NCBI GenBank assembly: GCA_011391855.1
Contig: JAABPT010000113.1
Span: forward strand, 1-44,546
From: Burkholderiales bacterium
GTDB taxonomy: Bacteria > Pseudomonadota > Gammaproteobacteria > Burkholderiales > Burkholderiaceae_C
Length of the DNA: 44,546 nt
Reading direction: 5' to 3'
Under the pieces are notes generated by a model. That model searched no databases, had not been told where the DNA came from, and saw only the letters and a program-made list of their open reading frames with translations. Each line of letters opens with the position of its first letter. The first letter of the stretch is position 1. The position numbers and the translations under genes are program-made. This document shows, piece after piece, positions 14,400-22,875 of this stretch.

Positions 14400-14999
14400 T
14401 TATGACCGGATCGATTGAACAGGGGCCCCGCCGCGACGGCGCGCCGGCATCATGCGCAGCAGCAGGCCGTCGCGGTCGGAGAAATGGTGTTTCAGCGCAG
14501 CGGCGATGTGCAGCGCGATCACCGCCGCCAGCGCATACGCCAGCCCCTGGTGCAGCGCCTTGAGCGACTCCGCCAGCGCACGATCGGGGGCGACGAAGTC
14601 GGGCAGCGGCAGCACGCCGAACAGCACCACCGGAAAGCCCGCCGCCGAGCTGTAGGCCCAGCCGACCAGGGGGACGGCGAAGAACAGCAGATACAAAGCG
14701 GCATGCGCCGCGTGGGCGGCGCGTTGCTGCCAGGCAGACATCGGCAGGTCGGCCGGCGGCCGGTGCGTCAGGCGCCACAACAGACGCAGGGCCGACAGCA
14801 CGAGGATGGTCACGCCGGCCCACTTGTGCCAGTTGTAGAGCTTGAGCCGCTCCGGCGAGAAGGGCAGGCCGGTCATGTACAGGCCCATGCCCAGCGAACC
14901 CAGGATCATCAACGCCAGCAACCAGTGCAGGGCCATCGAGACCGGGTGGTAGCGCGCGGTGACCGCAGAGCGCGACGCGGAGACGGATTGAAAACTCAC
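14400..14999 (-). CDS. Cytochrome b561 family, di-heme membrane protein
   Basis: A 199-residue inner-membrane cytochrome with four helices (about 22-43, 58-77, 97-117 and 148-168). Probable heme ligands are H18 or H25 in YHPVSMALHW, H58 in YNWHKWAG, H150 in LHQGLAYA and H164 in ALHIAAALKHH. The Prokaryotic b561 (Ni-hydrogenase-like b) pattern YxxxxxALHWLLALMIL is clear. Such proteins move electrons between the quinone pool and a periplasmic acceptor or superoxide. It heads the operon with three YceI genes, whose products may bind the quinone. The promoter should be in 15000-15250, where a hairpin lies at 15024-15057. Confidence 0.9.
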   Translation of the reverse strand: MSFQSVSASRSAVTARYHPVSMALHWLLALMILGSLGMGLYMTGLPFSPERLKLYNWHKWAGVTILVLSALRLLWRLTHRPPADLPMSAWQQRAAHAAHAALYLLFFAVPLVGWAYSSAAGFPVVLFGVLPLPDFVAPDRALAESLKALHQGLAYALAAVIALHIAAALKHHFSDRDGLLLRMMPARRRGGAPVQSIRS

Positions 15000-15253
15000 C
15001 CAACGAATTCTCCGGGTCGCCCCCCAGACCGTCGTTCAAGCCGTTTGACGGGTCTGGTCAGCCCTGGCGAACGACGCGATGGGCTTGCACCTGGGCGGCC
15101 AGCGTGCGGCCACGTCACGCCGTCATCGGCGACCGCCAACAGATCAGCATGCGCCGCCAGCCGGGCCAGATGGGCGCATGCGACCGAGCCGACCTCGATG
15201 CCGTCGATGCCATCAATGCGGAAGGCACCCGCACGGGCCCAGCGCTCGCGCGT
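15000..15253 (-). promoter_or_regulatory. Upstream region of the b561-YceI operon, with a hairpin
   Basis: 254 bases between the b561 start and the 3' end of the large oxidoreductase gene on the same strand. CCAGACC (15024-15030) and GGTCTGG (15051-15057) form the outer stem, with TCAA/TTGA able to pair inside, giving an interrupted hairpin. It has no T-run, so it might be an attenuator or an operator rather than a terminator. An 80-codon open stretch runs in the oxidoreductase frame after its stop, but it has no recognisable start or domain and I do not call it a gene. Confidence 0.35.
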
Positions 15254-18200
15254 TCAGGCGGCCCGCTTCGCCGGCACTGCGCCGCCACGCCAGCGCTGCA
15301 TCAGCGCCGCCCATTTCGGCCGCACCGCCGCCAAGTGCCGCGCCTTCACGTGGCCGTAGCCGCGGATCTCTTCCGGCAGGCGCGCGATTTCGGCCGCCAG
15401 TTCCAGGTTGCCGGTATCCAGCTTCAGCAGCAGTTCATCGACCGTGGTGCGGTATTCGTCGATCAGCGCGCGCTCCATGCGGCGCTCCTCGCTGCGGCCG
15501 AAAGGGTCCAGCGCCGTACCGCGCCAGCTTTTCATCTTGGCCAGCACGCCGAAGGCGGTGCGCATCCAGGGACCGAAGGGCTGCTTGACGAGTTCGCCGC
15601 GCTCGTTCTTCTTCGCCATGCCCGGCGGCGCGAGGTGGTGCACGAGCTTGTAGTCGCCTTCGAACATGGCCTCAATCTTGTCGGTGAAGCGCTGGTCGGT
15701 GTGCAGTCGCGCCACTTCGTATTCGTCCTTGTAGGCCATCAGCTTGAAGAGGTAACGCGCCACCGCCTCGCCGAGGGCCTGTTTGCCCAGCGGCGCCTCG
15801 GCGGCGCGCACCTTGTCGACGAAGGTCTTGTAGCGGGCGGCATAGGCCGCGTCCTGGTAGCCGGTGAGGAAGTCCACGCGCGTGGCCACCATCTCGTCCA
15901 GCGACGGCTTCTTCACGAACGAGATGACCTGCCGCGCCTGGAACAGCGCCCGCACGGCGGGCAGGTCGTTCGCGCAGCGGCGGCCCCATTCGAAGGCGGC
16001 CTTGTTGTTGTCGACCTGCACGCCATTGAGTTCGATGGCGCGCATCAGCGCGGCATGGGTGAGCGGGATTCGGCCTTGTTGCCAGGCGTAGCCCAGCATC
16101 AGCGGGTTGGTGTAGATGCTGTCGCCCAGCATCGCCTCGGCCACCTGCTCGGCATCGAAGGCACCGACCAGGGCTTCGCCGACGCTGGCGCGGATCACGG
16201 CCTCGCAGTCGCCGCCCGGAAACTGCCAGTCGGCGTTCTTCACGAAGCCGGCGGTGGGCGTGCCATGGGTATTCAGCGCCACGAAGGTGCGGCCGGGCTG
16301 CATCACGGTGAGCGTGTACTTGCTGGCACCCACGATGCTGTCGCAGGCGATCACCAGGTCGGCCTGCGCGGTGTCGACCTTGGTGGTGTGGATGGCGTCG
16401 GGGCGGTTGGCGATCTGGATGTGGCTCCAGGTGGCGCCGCCCTTCTGCGCCAGGCCGCCGGCGTCCTGCGTCACCACGCCCTTGCCTTCCAGGTGCGCCG
16501 CCATGCCGAGCAACTGGCCGATGGTGATGACCCCGGTGCCGCCGACGCCGCCGACCACGATGCCCCAGGCGCGATCTTGTGAAGGATGCGCCAGCGGCAG
16601 CGCGGGTTCGGGCAGCGGCGGCAGGCCTTCGAGCGAGCCCTTCTTCTCCTTCTTCGGCTTCTTCAGCTGACCGCCTTCGACGGTGACGAAGCTGGGGCAG
16701 AAGCCCTTGACGCAGGAATAGTCCTTGTTGCAGGTGTTCTGGTTGATGCGCCGCTTGCGGCCGAACTCGGTCTCCACCGGCTCCACGCTCAGGCAGTTGC
16801 TCTGCACGCTGCAGTCGCCGCAGCCCTCGCACACCAGCTCGTTGATGACCACGCGCTTGGCTGGGTCGACCATCTTGCCGCGCTTGCGGCGGCGGCGTTT
16901 TTCGGTGGCGCAGGTCTGGTCGTAGATGATGGCGCTGGTGCCGCTGACTTCGCGCAACTGGCGCTGCAGGGCGTCGAGTTCGTCGCGGTGGTGCACCGTC
17001 ACCCCTTCGCCCAGCACCACGCCTTCGTATTTGGCCGGCTCGTCGGTGACGATCACCAGCTTGCTCACGCCTTCGGCGAGCAGGCTCTTCATGATCTGCG
17101 TCACCGAGTGGCCCTCGGGCCGTTCGCCCACCTGCTGGCCGCCGGTCATGGCCACGGCGTCGTTGTAGAGCACCTTGTAGGTGATGTTCACGCCGGCGGC
17201 GATGCTCTGGCGGATGGCCAGCAGCCCGCTGTGGAAATAGGTGCCGTCGCCCAGGTTGGCGAAGATGTGCTTTTCGTTGGTGAATGGCGCCTGGCCGACC
17301 CAGGGCACGCCTTCGCCGCCCATCTGCGTGAAGGTGCTGGTGCTGCGGTCCATCCACACCGCCATGTAGTGGCAGCCGATGCCGGCCATGGCGCGTGAAC
17401 CTTCCGGCACGCGCGTGCTGGTGTTGTGCGGGCAGCCGCTGCAGAACCAGGGCGCGCGCTCGCCGGTGTTGGTCTTCAGTTCGGCAAGTTGCCGTTCGCG
17501 CGCTTCGATGACGGCGATGCGCTCGTCCATGCGTGCGGCGATATCGCGGTCCACGCCCAGTTTCTTCAGCCGCTTGGCAATGGCCTTGGCGATGATGGCC
17601 GGCGTGAGGTCGGCCTTGGCGCGCAGCAGCCAGTTCTCGCTCGGATTGGGCATGCTCCATTCGCCGCCGCTGGCGTTGCCGGCCTCGTCGTCGAACTTGC
17701 CCAGCACATGCGGGCGCACGTCGGGGCGCCAGTTGTAGAGCTCTTCCTTGAGCTGGTATTCGATGACCTGGCGCTTTTCCTCCACCACCAGGATCTCCTG
17801 CAACCCTGAAGCGAAGTCGCGCGTGATGGTGGCTTCCAGCGGCCACACCACATTGACCTTGTGCAGTCGCACGCCGAGCCGGCGGCAGGTGTCGTCGTCC
17901 AGGCCCAGGTCGTTGAGCGCTTGGCGCGTGTCGTTGTAGGCCTTGCCGCTGGCGATGATGCCGTAGCGGTCGTTCGCCGTCGCGATCACGTTGTGGTTCA
18001 GTTTGTTGGCGCGCACATAGGCCAGCGCGGCGTACCACTTGTAGTCCATCAGCCGCGCTTCCTGCTCCAGCGGCTGGTCGGGCCAGCGGATATGCAGGCC
18101 GCCCGGCGGCATGGCGAAATCGTCGGGCACGATGATCCTCACGCGCTCGGGGTCCACCACCACCGAAGACGAGGATTCCACGACCTCCTGGATCGTCTTC

Positions 18201-18829
18201 ATGCCGCTCCACACGCCGGAAAAGCGGCTCATGGCGATGGCGTGCAGGCCCATGTCCAGGATGTCCTGCACCCCCGCCGGAAAGAACACCGGCAGCCCGC
18301 AGGCCTTGAAGATGTGGTCGCTCTGGTGCGGCGCGGTGCTGCTCTTGGAAACGTGGTCGTCGCCGGCGATCGCGATCACGCCGCCGTGGCGCGAGGTGCC
18401 GGCCATGTTGGCGTGCTTGAAGACGTCGCTGCAGCGGTCCACCCCCGGGCCCTTGCCGTACCAGATGCCGAACACGCCGTCGTATTTCGCCTCTTTGGGG
18501 TACAGCGCCAACTGCTGCGTGCCCCACACCGCGGTGGCGGCGAGTTCCTCGTTCACGCCGGGCTGGAACACGATGTGCTGCGCCGCCAGATGTTTCTTGG
18601 CCGCCCACAACGCCTGGTCGTAGCCGCCGAGCGGGCTGCCGCGGTAGCCGCTGATGAAGCCGGCGGTATTCAGCCCCGCGCTCAGGTCACGCTGGCGCTG
18701 CAGCATGGGCAGACGCACCAGGGCCTGCACGCCGCTCATGAAAGCGCGGCCCGCGGCCAGCGTGTATTTGTCGTCCAGCGTCACGGATTCGAGCGCCTTG
18801 CGGACGGACTCGGGCAGCGGTGCATTCAT
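15254..18829 (-). CDS. Indolepyruvate ferredoxin oxidoreductase, fused subunits
   Basis: A 1191-residue fused 2-oxoacid:ferredoxin oxidoreductase. It oxidatively decarboxylates aryl pyruvates from Trp, Phe and Tyr transamination to acyl-CoA, passing electrons to ferredoxin. The N-terminal half carries the pyrimidine-binding part (AFMSGVQALVRLP, FISGYRGSPLGGYDQ). A central TPP domain (about 480-620) has SGCPHNTSTRVPEGSRAMAG and NLGDGTYFHSG, with Mg2+ motif residues in YNDAVAMTGGQQ. Near residues 660-700 are Cys clusters CEGCGDC and CNKDYSCVKGFCP for Fe-S centres. From about 760 a gamma-type domain begins IVVGGVGGTGVITIGQLLG. The C-terminal extension matches the long bacterial aerobic form. An Lrp/AsnC gene lies divergently upstream and probably regulates it. 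ATG 18829 (MNAPLPES) fits the family start; upstream codons run into the shared promoter. Confidence 0.9.
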   Translation of the reverse strand: MNAPLPESVRKALESVTLDDKYTLAAGRAFMSGVQALVRLPMLQRQRDLSAGLNTAGFISGYRGSPLGGYDQALWAAKKHLAAQHIVFQPGVNEELAATAVWGTQQLALYPKEAKYDGVFGIWYGKGPGVDRCSDVFKHANMAGTSRHGGVIAIAGDDHVSKSSTAPHQSDHIFKACGLPVFFPAGVQDILDMGLHAIAMSRFSGVWSGMKTIQEVVESSSSVVVDPERVRIIVPDDFAMPPGGLHIRWPDQPLEQEARLMDYKWYAALAYVRANKLNHNVIATANDRYGIIASGKAYNDTRQALNDLGLDDDTCRRLGVRLHKVNVVWPLEATITRDFASGLQEILVVEEKRQVIEYQLKEELYNWRPDVRPHVLGKFDDEAGNASGGEWSMPNPSENWLLRAKADLTPAIIAKAIAKRLKKLGVDRDIAARMDERIAVIEARERQLAELKTNTGERAPWFCSGCPHNTSTRVPEGSRAMAGIGCHYMAVWMDRSTSTFTQMGGEGVPWVGQAPFTNEKHIFANLGDGTYFHSGLLAIRQSIAAGVNITYKVLYNDAVAMTGGQQVGERPEGHSVTQIMKSLLAEGVSKLVIVTDEPAKYEGVVLGEGVTVHHRDELDALQRQLREVSGTSAIIYDQTCATEKRRRRKRGKMVDPAKRVVINELVCEGCGDCSVQSNCLSVEPVETEFGRKRRINQNTCNKDYSCVKGFCPSFVTVEGGQLKKPKKEKKGSLEGLPPLPEPALPLAHPSQDRAWGIVVGGVGGTGVITIGQLLGMAAHLEGKGVVTQDAGGLAQKGGATWSHIQIANRPDAIHTTKVDTAQADLVIACDSIVGASKYTLTVMQPGRTFVALNTHGTPTAGFVKNADWQFPGGDCEAVIRASVGEALVGAFDAEQVAEAMLGDSIYTNPLMLGYAWQQGRIPLTHAALMRAIELNGVQVDNNKAAFEWGRRCANDLPAVRALFQARQVISFVKKPSLDEMVATRVDFLTGYQDAAYAARYKTFVDKVRAAEAPLGKQALGEAVARYLFKLMAYKDEYEVARLHTDQRFTDKIEAMFEGDYKLVHHLAPPGMAKKNERGELVKQPFGPWMRTAFGVLAKMKSWRGTALDPFGRSEERRMERALIDEYRTTVDELLLKLDTGNLELAAEIARLPEEIRGYGHVKARHLAAVRPKWAALMQRWRGGAVPAKRAA

Positions 18830-19017
18830 GGCGGCGACTCCTGGGAAGCCCGGGCGTGGGCGGAATGGCCCCGGGCAGCGCGGCAGTGTAGGCAAACACA
18901 CGCCATATGTCTTTTCTTTCGATGCCCGCTCAGGCATGCTCGGCGCAAGCTTCTTGCTCGAATCAACCCTGGATCAGAAGAATGGCGCTCAGAAGATCGG
19001 AATTGGGGAAAACCACC
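18830..19017. promoter_or_regulatory. Divergent promoter region of the oxidoreductase and lrp-like genes
   Basis: Two dyads stand out near the middle: ATGCC (18922-18926) with GGCAT (18933-18937), and GCAAG (18945-18949) with CTTGC (18953-18957) around a 3-base centre, giving a 13-base palindrome. Lrp/AsnC proteins bind short palindromes, often in series, so these are candidate operators of the adjacent regulator. Binding is inferred only. Confidence 0.4.
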
Positions 19018-19539
19018 GTGGCCGCGGCCACCACCGCCGAAGCCCGCGGCGCGACGCTGGACCGCTACGACGTGGCCATCCTGCACGCGCTGCAGGCCGA
19101 CGCCCGGCTGTCCAACGCCGAACTCGCGGCACGCATCGGCCTGTCGGCGGCGCCCACTTGGCGGCGCGTAAAGTGGCTCGAGGAACAGGGCTACATCACC
19201 GGCTACCGGGCCGAGATCGACCGCCGCAAGATCGGCCTGGGCGTGCTGGCCTTCGTGCGCGTGGACGCCGAGCGCAACAACGCCGAGGCCACGCGCGCGC
19301 TGGAGGACGCTATCCGTGCGCTGCCCGAGGTCGTGGCCTGCCACTACATCAGTGGCGCCGGCACCTTCGAACTGCACGTGGTGGCCACCGACCTGGACGC
19401 CTTTTCGCGCTGGTCGATGAGCACGCTGTTCAAGCTGCCCAACGTGAAGGACTTGCACACCAGTTTCTCGCTGGGCGAAGTCAAGGCCGGCGCCGCGCTG
19501 CCGCTGGGCCACCTGGGACCGCCCGGCCACGGCCACTGA
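19018..19539 (+). CDS. Lrp/AsnC-family transcriptional regulator (divergent to indolepyruvate oxidoreductase)
   Basis: A 173-residue Lrp-type regulator. The N-terminal helix-turn-helix (DRYDVAILHALQADARLSNAELAARIGLSAAPTWRRVKWLEEQGYI) is complete. The C-terminal RAM domain follows, with GVLAFVRV, LPEVVACHYISGAGTFELHVVATDLDAFSRW and VKDLHTSFSLGEVK. Members bind amino acids and form octamers. Its head-to-head position with the aryl-pyruvate oxidoreductase gene suggests that it senses aromatic or branched amino acids and controls that gene. The start is uncertain: GTG 19018 has GGGGA eight bases upstream, while ATG 18982 would add 12 residues; the frame is open to 18907. Confidence 0.85.
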   Translation: MAAATTAEARGATLDRYDVAILHALQADARLSNAELAARIGLSAAPTWRRVKWLEEQGYITGYRAEIDRRKIGLGVLAFVRVDAERNNAEATRALEDAIRALPEVVACHYISGAGTFELHVVATDLDAFSRWSMSTLFKLPNVKDLHTSFSLGEVKAGAALPLGHLGPPGHGH

Positions 19540-19588
19540 ACAGCCACTGGACTGCCACTGAGCGGCCGCCGCCGCGGTGCTACCCTCG

Positions 19589-20707
19589 GTGTCCTTGAAG
19601 ACCACCTTGTTGCAGCGTCTGGCCGACGCGCTGCTGAGCACCGAACCCCTGCAGCGGGCGCGGCTGGCACAGGCCGGCCTGGCCATGCTGCTGCTCGCGG
19701 CGGCCGTGGTGGCGATGAACTATTTCGCCTGGATCGGCGTGGCACCCCTGGCTGCCGTGCTGGCCTGGTCGGCGGTCACCCTTGCGGGCATGGTGGTGTT
19801 CTATGCACTCATCCGCGGCGGCTGGGCACGGCGCCGGGCGGACCCGTCGCTGACGATGCCGCAGATGTTGTTCGCACTGACCAGCGGCGCGCTGGCCTAT
19901 GCCCTGCTGGGCGCCGGGCGCGGTGCCGTCTTTCCCGTGGTCATGGTGATCCTGGTGTTCGGCTTGTTCGTGGCCTCACCGCGGCAGATGCGCTGGGTGA
20001 GCGTCTACGCCGTGGCCCTGTTCGGCGCCGTGATGGCCTTCAAGGCGAGCACCGACCCGCAGGCCTATCCGCCCGCCATCGAACTGGGGCATTTCCTGCT
20101 CGTGGCAACCATGATGCCCGGCGTCTCGGTGCTGGCCGGACGCCTTTCGCGGCTGCGCCATCGGGCGCGGATGCAGCGCGCCGAGCTGGCGCAGGCGCTG
20201 GCGCGGCTGCGCGAGCAGACCACGCGCGACGAACTCACCGGCCTGCCCAACCACCGCCACATGCAAGCGCTGGTGGCGCAGGAACACCAGCGCTGCACGC
20301 GTTCGGGCCAGAGTTTCTGCCTGTCGCTGCTGGACATCGACCGCCTCAAGTCGGTGAACGAAGCGCATGGATACGGCTGCGGCGACGCCGTGCTACGCGC
20401 CCTCTCGCAGGAGGCGCTGCGCCAGGTGCGCGTCTCCGACGTGCTCTCGCGCTGGGGCGGCGGCGTCTTCCTGCTGCTCATGTCCGACACCCATGCGGCG
20501 CTGGCGCGCGGCGGGCTGGAGCGCGTGCACGAGCGCTTGTCGGCACTGCGCGTCGCGCACGGCAGCGCCACCGTGGCGGTCACGCTGTCGGCGGGCGTGA
20601 GCGAACACCACGCCGGCGAGTCGGTGGCGCAGACGCTGGAACGCGCCGAGCGCGCGCTGCAAGAAGCCAAGGCGCAGGGCGGCGCCCGCGTCGTGGCTGC
20701 ATCCTGA
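19589..20707 (+). CDS. Membrane GGDEF-domain protein with a degenerate active site
   Basis: A 372-residue protein. Six hydrophobic helices occupy residues 27-183, then a short coiled linker (about 190-210) and a C-terminal GGDEF domain. The domain keeps DELTGLPN (214-221), LLDIDRLKSVNEAHGYGCGD (247-266) and a possible inhibitory I-site R281-V-S-D284 five residues before the signature. The signature itself reads GGGVF (290-294) instead of GGDEF/GGEEF. The metal-binding/catalytic acidic residues there are lost, so diguanylate cyclase activity is unlikely. It may instead bind c-di-GMP through the I-site or act as a structural partner. The GTG at 19589 gives an MSLKTTLLQRL start; a GTG at 19577 is an alternative four codons upstream. 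A small membrane-protein gene follows. Confidence 0.82.
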   Translation: MSLKTTLLQRLADALLSTEPLQRARLAQAGLAMLLLAAAVVAMNYFAWIGVAPLAAVLAWSAVTLAGMVVFYALIRGGWARRRADPSLTMPQMLFALTSGALAYALLGAGRGAVFPVVMVILVFGLFVASPRQMRWVSVYAVALFGAVMAFKASTDPQAYPPAIELGHFLLVATMMPGVSVLAGRLSRLRHRARMQRAELAQALARLREQTTRDELTGLPNHRHMQALVAQEHQRCTRSGQSFCLSLLDIDRLKSVNEAHGYGCGDAVLRALSQEALRQVRVSDVLSRWGGGVFLLLMSDTHAALARGGLERVHERLSALRVAHGSATVAVTLSAGVSEHHAGESVAQTLERAERALQEAKAQGGARVVAAS

Positions 20708-20743
20708 GTGCCGGCACCAGCCCGTGGCGAAAGGAGACCGGCG

Positions 20744-20860
20744 ATGTGGCTGCTGATCCTGGAGGCGCTGGCGGCGCTGGGGCTGCTGGTCTTCATCGTC
20801 TGGTGGACGATGTTCTCCGGCCGCCGCAAGGACGGCGAGCCGCCGGACGACCCGCGCTGA
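20744..20860 (+). CDS. 38-residue single-helix membrane protein
   Basis: A small ORF that begins MWLLILEALAALGLLVFI and continues VWWTMFSGRRKDG, giving one transmembrane helix of about 22 residues and a basic then acidic/Pro-rich tail (EPPDDPR). The strong Shine-Dalgarno AAAGGAGA (20730-20737) is well spaced from the ATG, which makes this a better candidate than most tiny ORFs. It lies 36 bases after the degenerate GGDEF gene in the same direction, so it may be cotranscribed. No family recognised. Confidence 0.68.
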   Translation: MWLLILEALAALGLLVFIVWWTMFSGRRKDGEPPDDPR

Positions 20861-20882
20861 ATCGCGCGATCGGTTCAGCAGT

Positions 20883-22871
20883 TCAGTCGCGCGGCGGCCA
20901 CACGAAAGACAGCGGGCGAGTGATCAGCCGGCGCCGCAGCGCCGCGGCGATGCGACCGCGATCCTTCACGCGCACGCCGCGCGAGCTGAGTGCCACCTTG
21001 AAGGCCAGCCAGAAGCTCACCGTCACGTTCAGCACACCGGTGGCCGCGATGCCGGCCACACACCACCAGAAGACGGACTCGGCCAGCAGCGACCAACCCA
21101 GGGCCCCGAGCGCCGCGCCGAGCTGCCCGCTGGACAGCGTGACATGCCGCACCTCCAGCGGCGGGCCCAGGAAGTCCACCAGCGCCGGTGCCAGGCCCAG
21201 CATCATGCCCAGCGAAACATTGGCCGCCAGTCCCGAGACATTGGCGCGCGACCAGCTCGACCAGCGCCGCGCCCGCGCCGCCCCCAGCGTGGCGACGATG
21301 CGCGGGTTCCAGGCAATGGCGCTGTCCAGCCGGTGCAGCACGAACCAGTTCTCGGCCCAGCCTGCAATCAGCGAACTGGCGAACAGCAGCACCCCGGTGA
21401 AGGCGGCAAACAGCACCGTGGGGCCCAGCAGCGTGAGGCTGTGCAAGACGTAGTGGGCGTCTTCGGCGCCGACCAGCGGCGCGCCGAAGGCGGCGCGGGC
21501 CAGCCACTGCGCCGCCAGCACCAGCGGTGCACACAGCGCCACGTTGCCCACGATGCCGGCGGCCTGCGACCGAATCAGCTGCGCCACGCGGTCGACGAAG
21601 GTCTCGATCTGTTCCTCGCTGGCGCTGCCGCCGGCCGCCGGCAGCGAAGCCGCCAACGCCGGCGCCGTCATCGCCGGCTGCTTGGTGGCCACCGTCCAGT
21701 GCAGCAGCATGACGACGACGAAGCTCGCGGCATAGTTCGCCCCCGCCCAGAAGCCGCCCCAGAAGGCCGAAAGGCCAATGGCCGCGATGGCGAACTTGAC
21801 GAAAGTGGTGCCGGCGAGGACCGCGCCCCCACCGGCGGCACGGCGCAGCATGTCGCGGTATTCGCCGCGCGTTCGCGTGATGTAGTGCTCGCCGGTTTCG
21901 GCGCTGCGCTCGGTGACCTGGCGCGCCAGCAGCGAGTAGTGCTGCGCGAGCAGGCGGCGCACGCCGCGCACTTCGGCGATCTGGCGTGCGAGGGCGGCGA
22001 ACAGGCGCTGCACCTGTGTCGCCGGGTCGGGCGCCAGCACGCATTCCAGCAGTTGTTCGATGCGCCTGGCGCGGCCTTTGATCTGGTCCAGGTCGTACAC
22101 GATATCCACCGAGACGCCGAACTGTTCCAGGTGCTCCGTGATGCTGCCGGCCGCGCGCCGGCAGGCGTCGAGCAAGGCGCGCAGGTAGGCGGCCTCCTGC
22201 AGCGCCGCGGCCTCGCGCCCGTCCAGCACCGCGGCGCGCAGCGCGCCGGCTGCCACCGTGAGCTGGCGGAAGGGCTCGTCCTGCACCGTGGCGGCGTCCA
22301 TGCGCTGGCGCAGCGCCGGCGAATAACCCGAGGCGTGCACGGCACTGACCAGGATCGTGATGGCGTCCAGCAGCGTGCGGCGCCAGTCCTCCGCGGCCGG
22401 GGCCAGCACCGCCGCGGCGCGATGCAGCGTGGGCGCATCGATGACCTCGATCCAGTCCGCGTCCGCGGGTTCGAACATCAGCCGGAACAACGCGGCCAGG
22501 TCCCGCGTGTCGGGCGTGGCCGGCAGCACGCGCGCCTGTACCCGGGTCAACAGTTCGCCGGCCAGCGACATGCGCGAACCGAAGCCGAAGTCGGCGTACA
22601 GCGCTGCCGCGTCGATGTCGCGCCTGAACGAATGCATCATGCCCTGCACCGCCGTGCGCGCGACTTCGTTCTTGTCCAGCTGGTTCAGCAGGTGGCGCAG
22701 CCGCAGCACCGGCAGCGGCGTGCGGGCTTCCTCGGTGACGGTGGCGACGGCATTGCGCGGCGCATGGCGCAGCCACTCCATGAGCCGTATCAGCCACAGG
22801 TTGCGGTCGGCCTGACCGGCCTTGGCGTTGGCCGCGTTGACGAGCGCGGTCAGGTCCCAGGCAGAAGACAT
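20883..22871 (-). CDS. COG4389 membrane protein ('site-specific recombinase' Gcr family)
   Basis: A 662-residue protein with the order of the PF10136/COG4389 family. The long helical N-terminal half (residues 1-340, start MSSAWDLTALVNAANAKAG, including LRHLLNQLDKNEVARTAV and FRRDIDAAALYADFGFGSRMSLAGEL) is followed by several transmembrane segments (about 355-610, e.g. FVVVMLLHWTVATKQPAM and LFAAFTGVLLFASSLIAGW). The 'recombinase' name comes from the Neisseria gcr gene; the many membrane helices and lack of a visible recombinase catalytic motif make that activity doubtful here. The gene starts four bases after apaG stops, a linkage common in Burkholderiales. No repeats, att sites or transposase suggest that it is mobile. 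Confidence 0.8.
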   Translation of the reverse strand: MSSAWDLTALVNAANAKAGQADRNLWLIRLMEWLRHAPRNAVATVTEEARTPLPVLRLRHLLNQLDKNEVARTAVQGMMHSFRRDIDAAALYADFGFGSRMSLAGELLTRVQARVLPATPDTRDLAALFRLMFEPADADWIEVIDAPTLHRAAAVLAPAAEDWRRTLLDAITILVSAVHASGYSPALRQRMDAATVQDEPFRQLTVAAGALRAAVLDGREAAALQEAAYLRALLDACRRAAGSITEHLEQFGVSVDIVYDLDQIKGRARRIEQLLECVLAPDPATQVQRLFAALARQIAEVRGVRRLLAQHYSLLARQVTERSAETGEHYITRTRGEYRDMLRRAAGGGAVLAGTTFVKFAIAAIGLSAFWGGFWAGANYAASFVVVMLLHWTVATKQPAMTAPALAASLPAAGGSASEEQIETFVDRVAQLIRSQAAGIVGNVALCAPLVLAAQWLARAAFGAPLVGAEDAHYVLHSLTLLGPTVLFAAFTGVLLFASSLIAGWAENWFVLHRLDSAIAWNPRIVATLGAARARRWSSWSRANVSGLAANVSLGMMLGLAPALVDFLGPPLEVRHVTLSSGQLGAALGALGWSLLAESVFWWCVAGIAATGVLNVTVSFWLAFKVALSSRGVRVKDRGRIAAALRRRLITRPLSFVWPPRD

Positions 22872-22875
22872 GAAG

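Noticed and set aside
15060..15250. An 80-codon open stretch after the oxidoreductase stop
   Set aside because: No start codon, ribosome-binding site or recognisable domain; long open frames are frequent here by base composition.
20883..22871. Mobile element or integrase suggested by the 'site-specific recombinase' family name
   Set aside because: The protein is a multi-helix membrane protein beside apaG, a stable chromosomal arrangement; no repeats, att sites or cargo genes around it.
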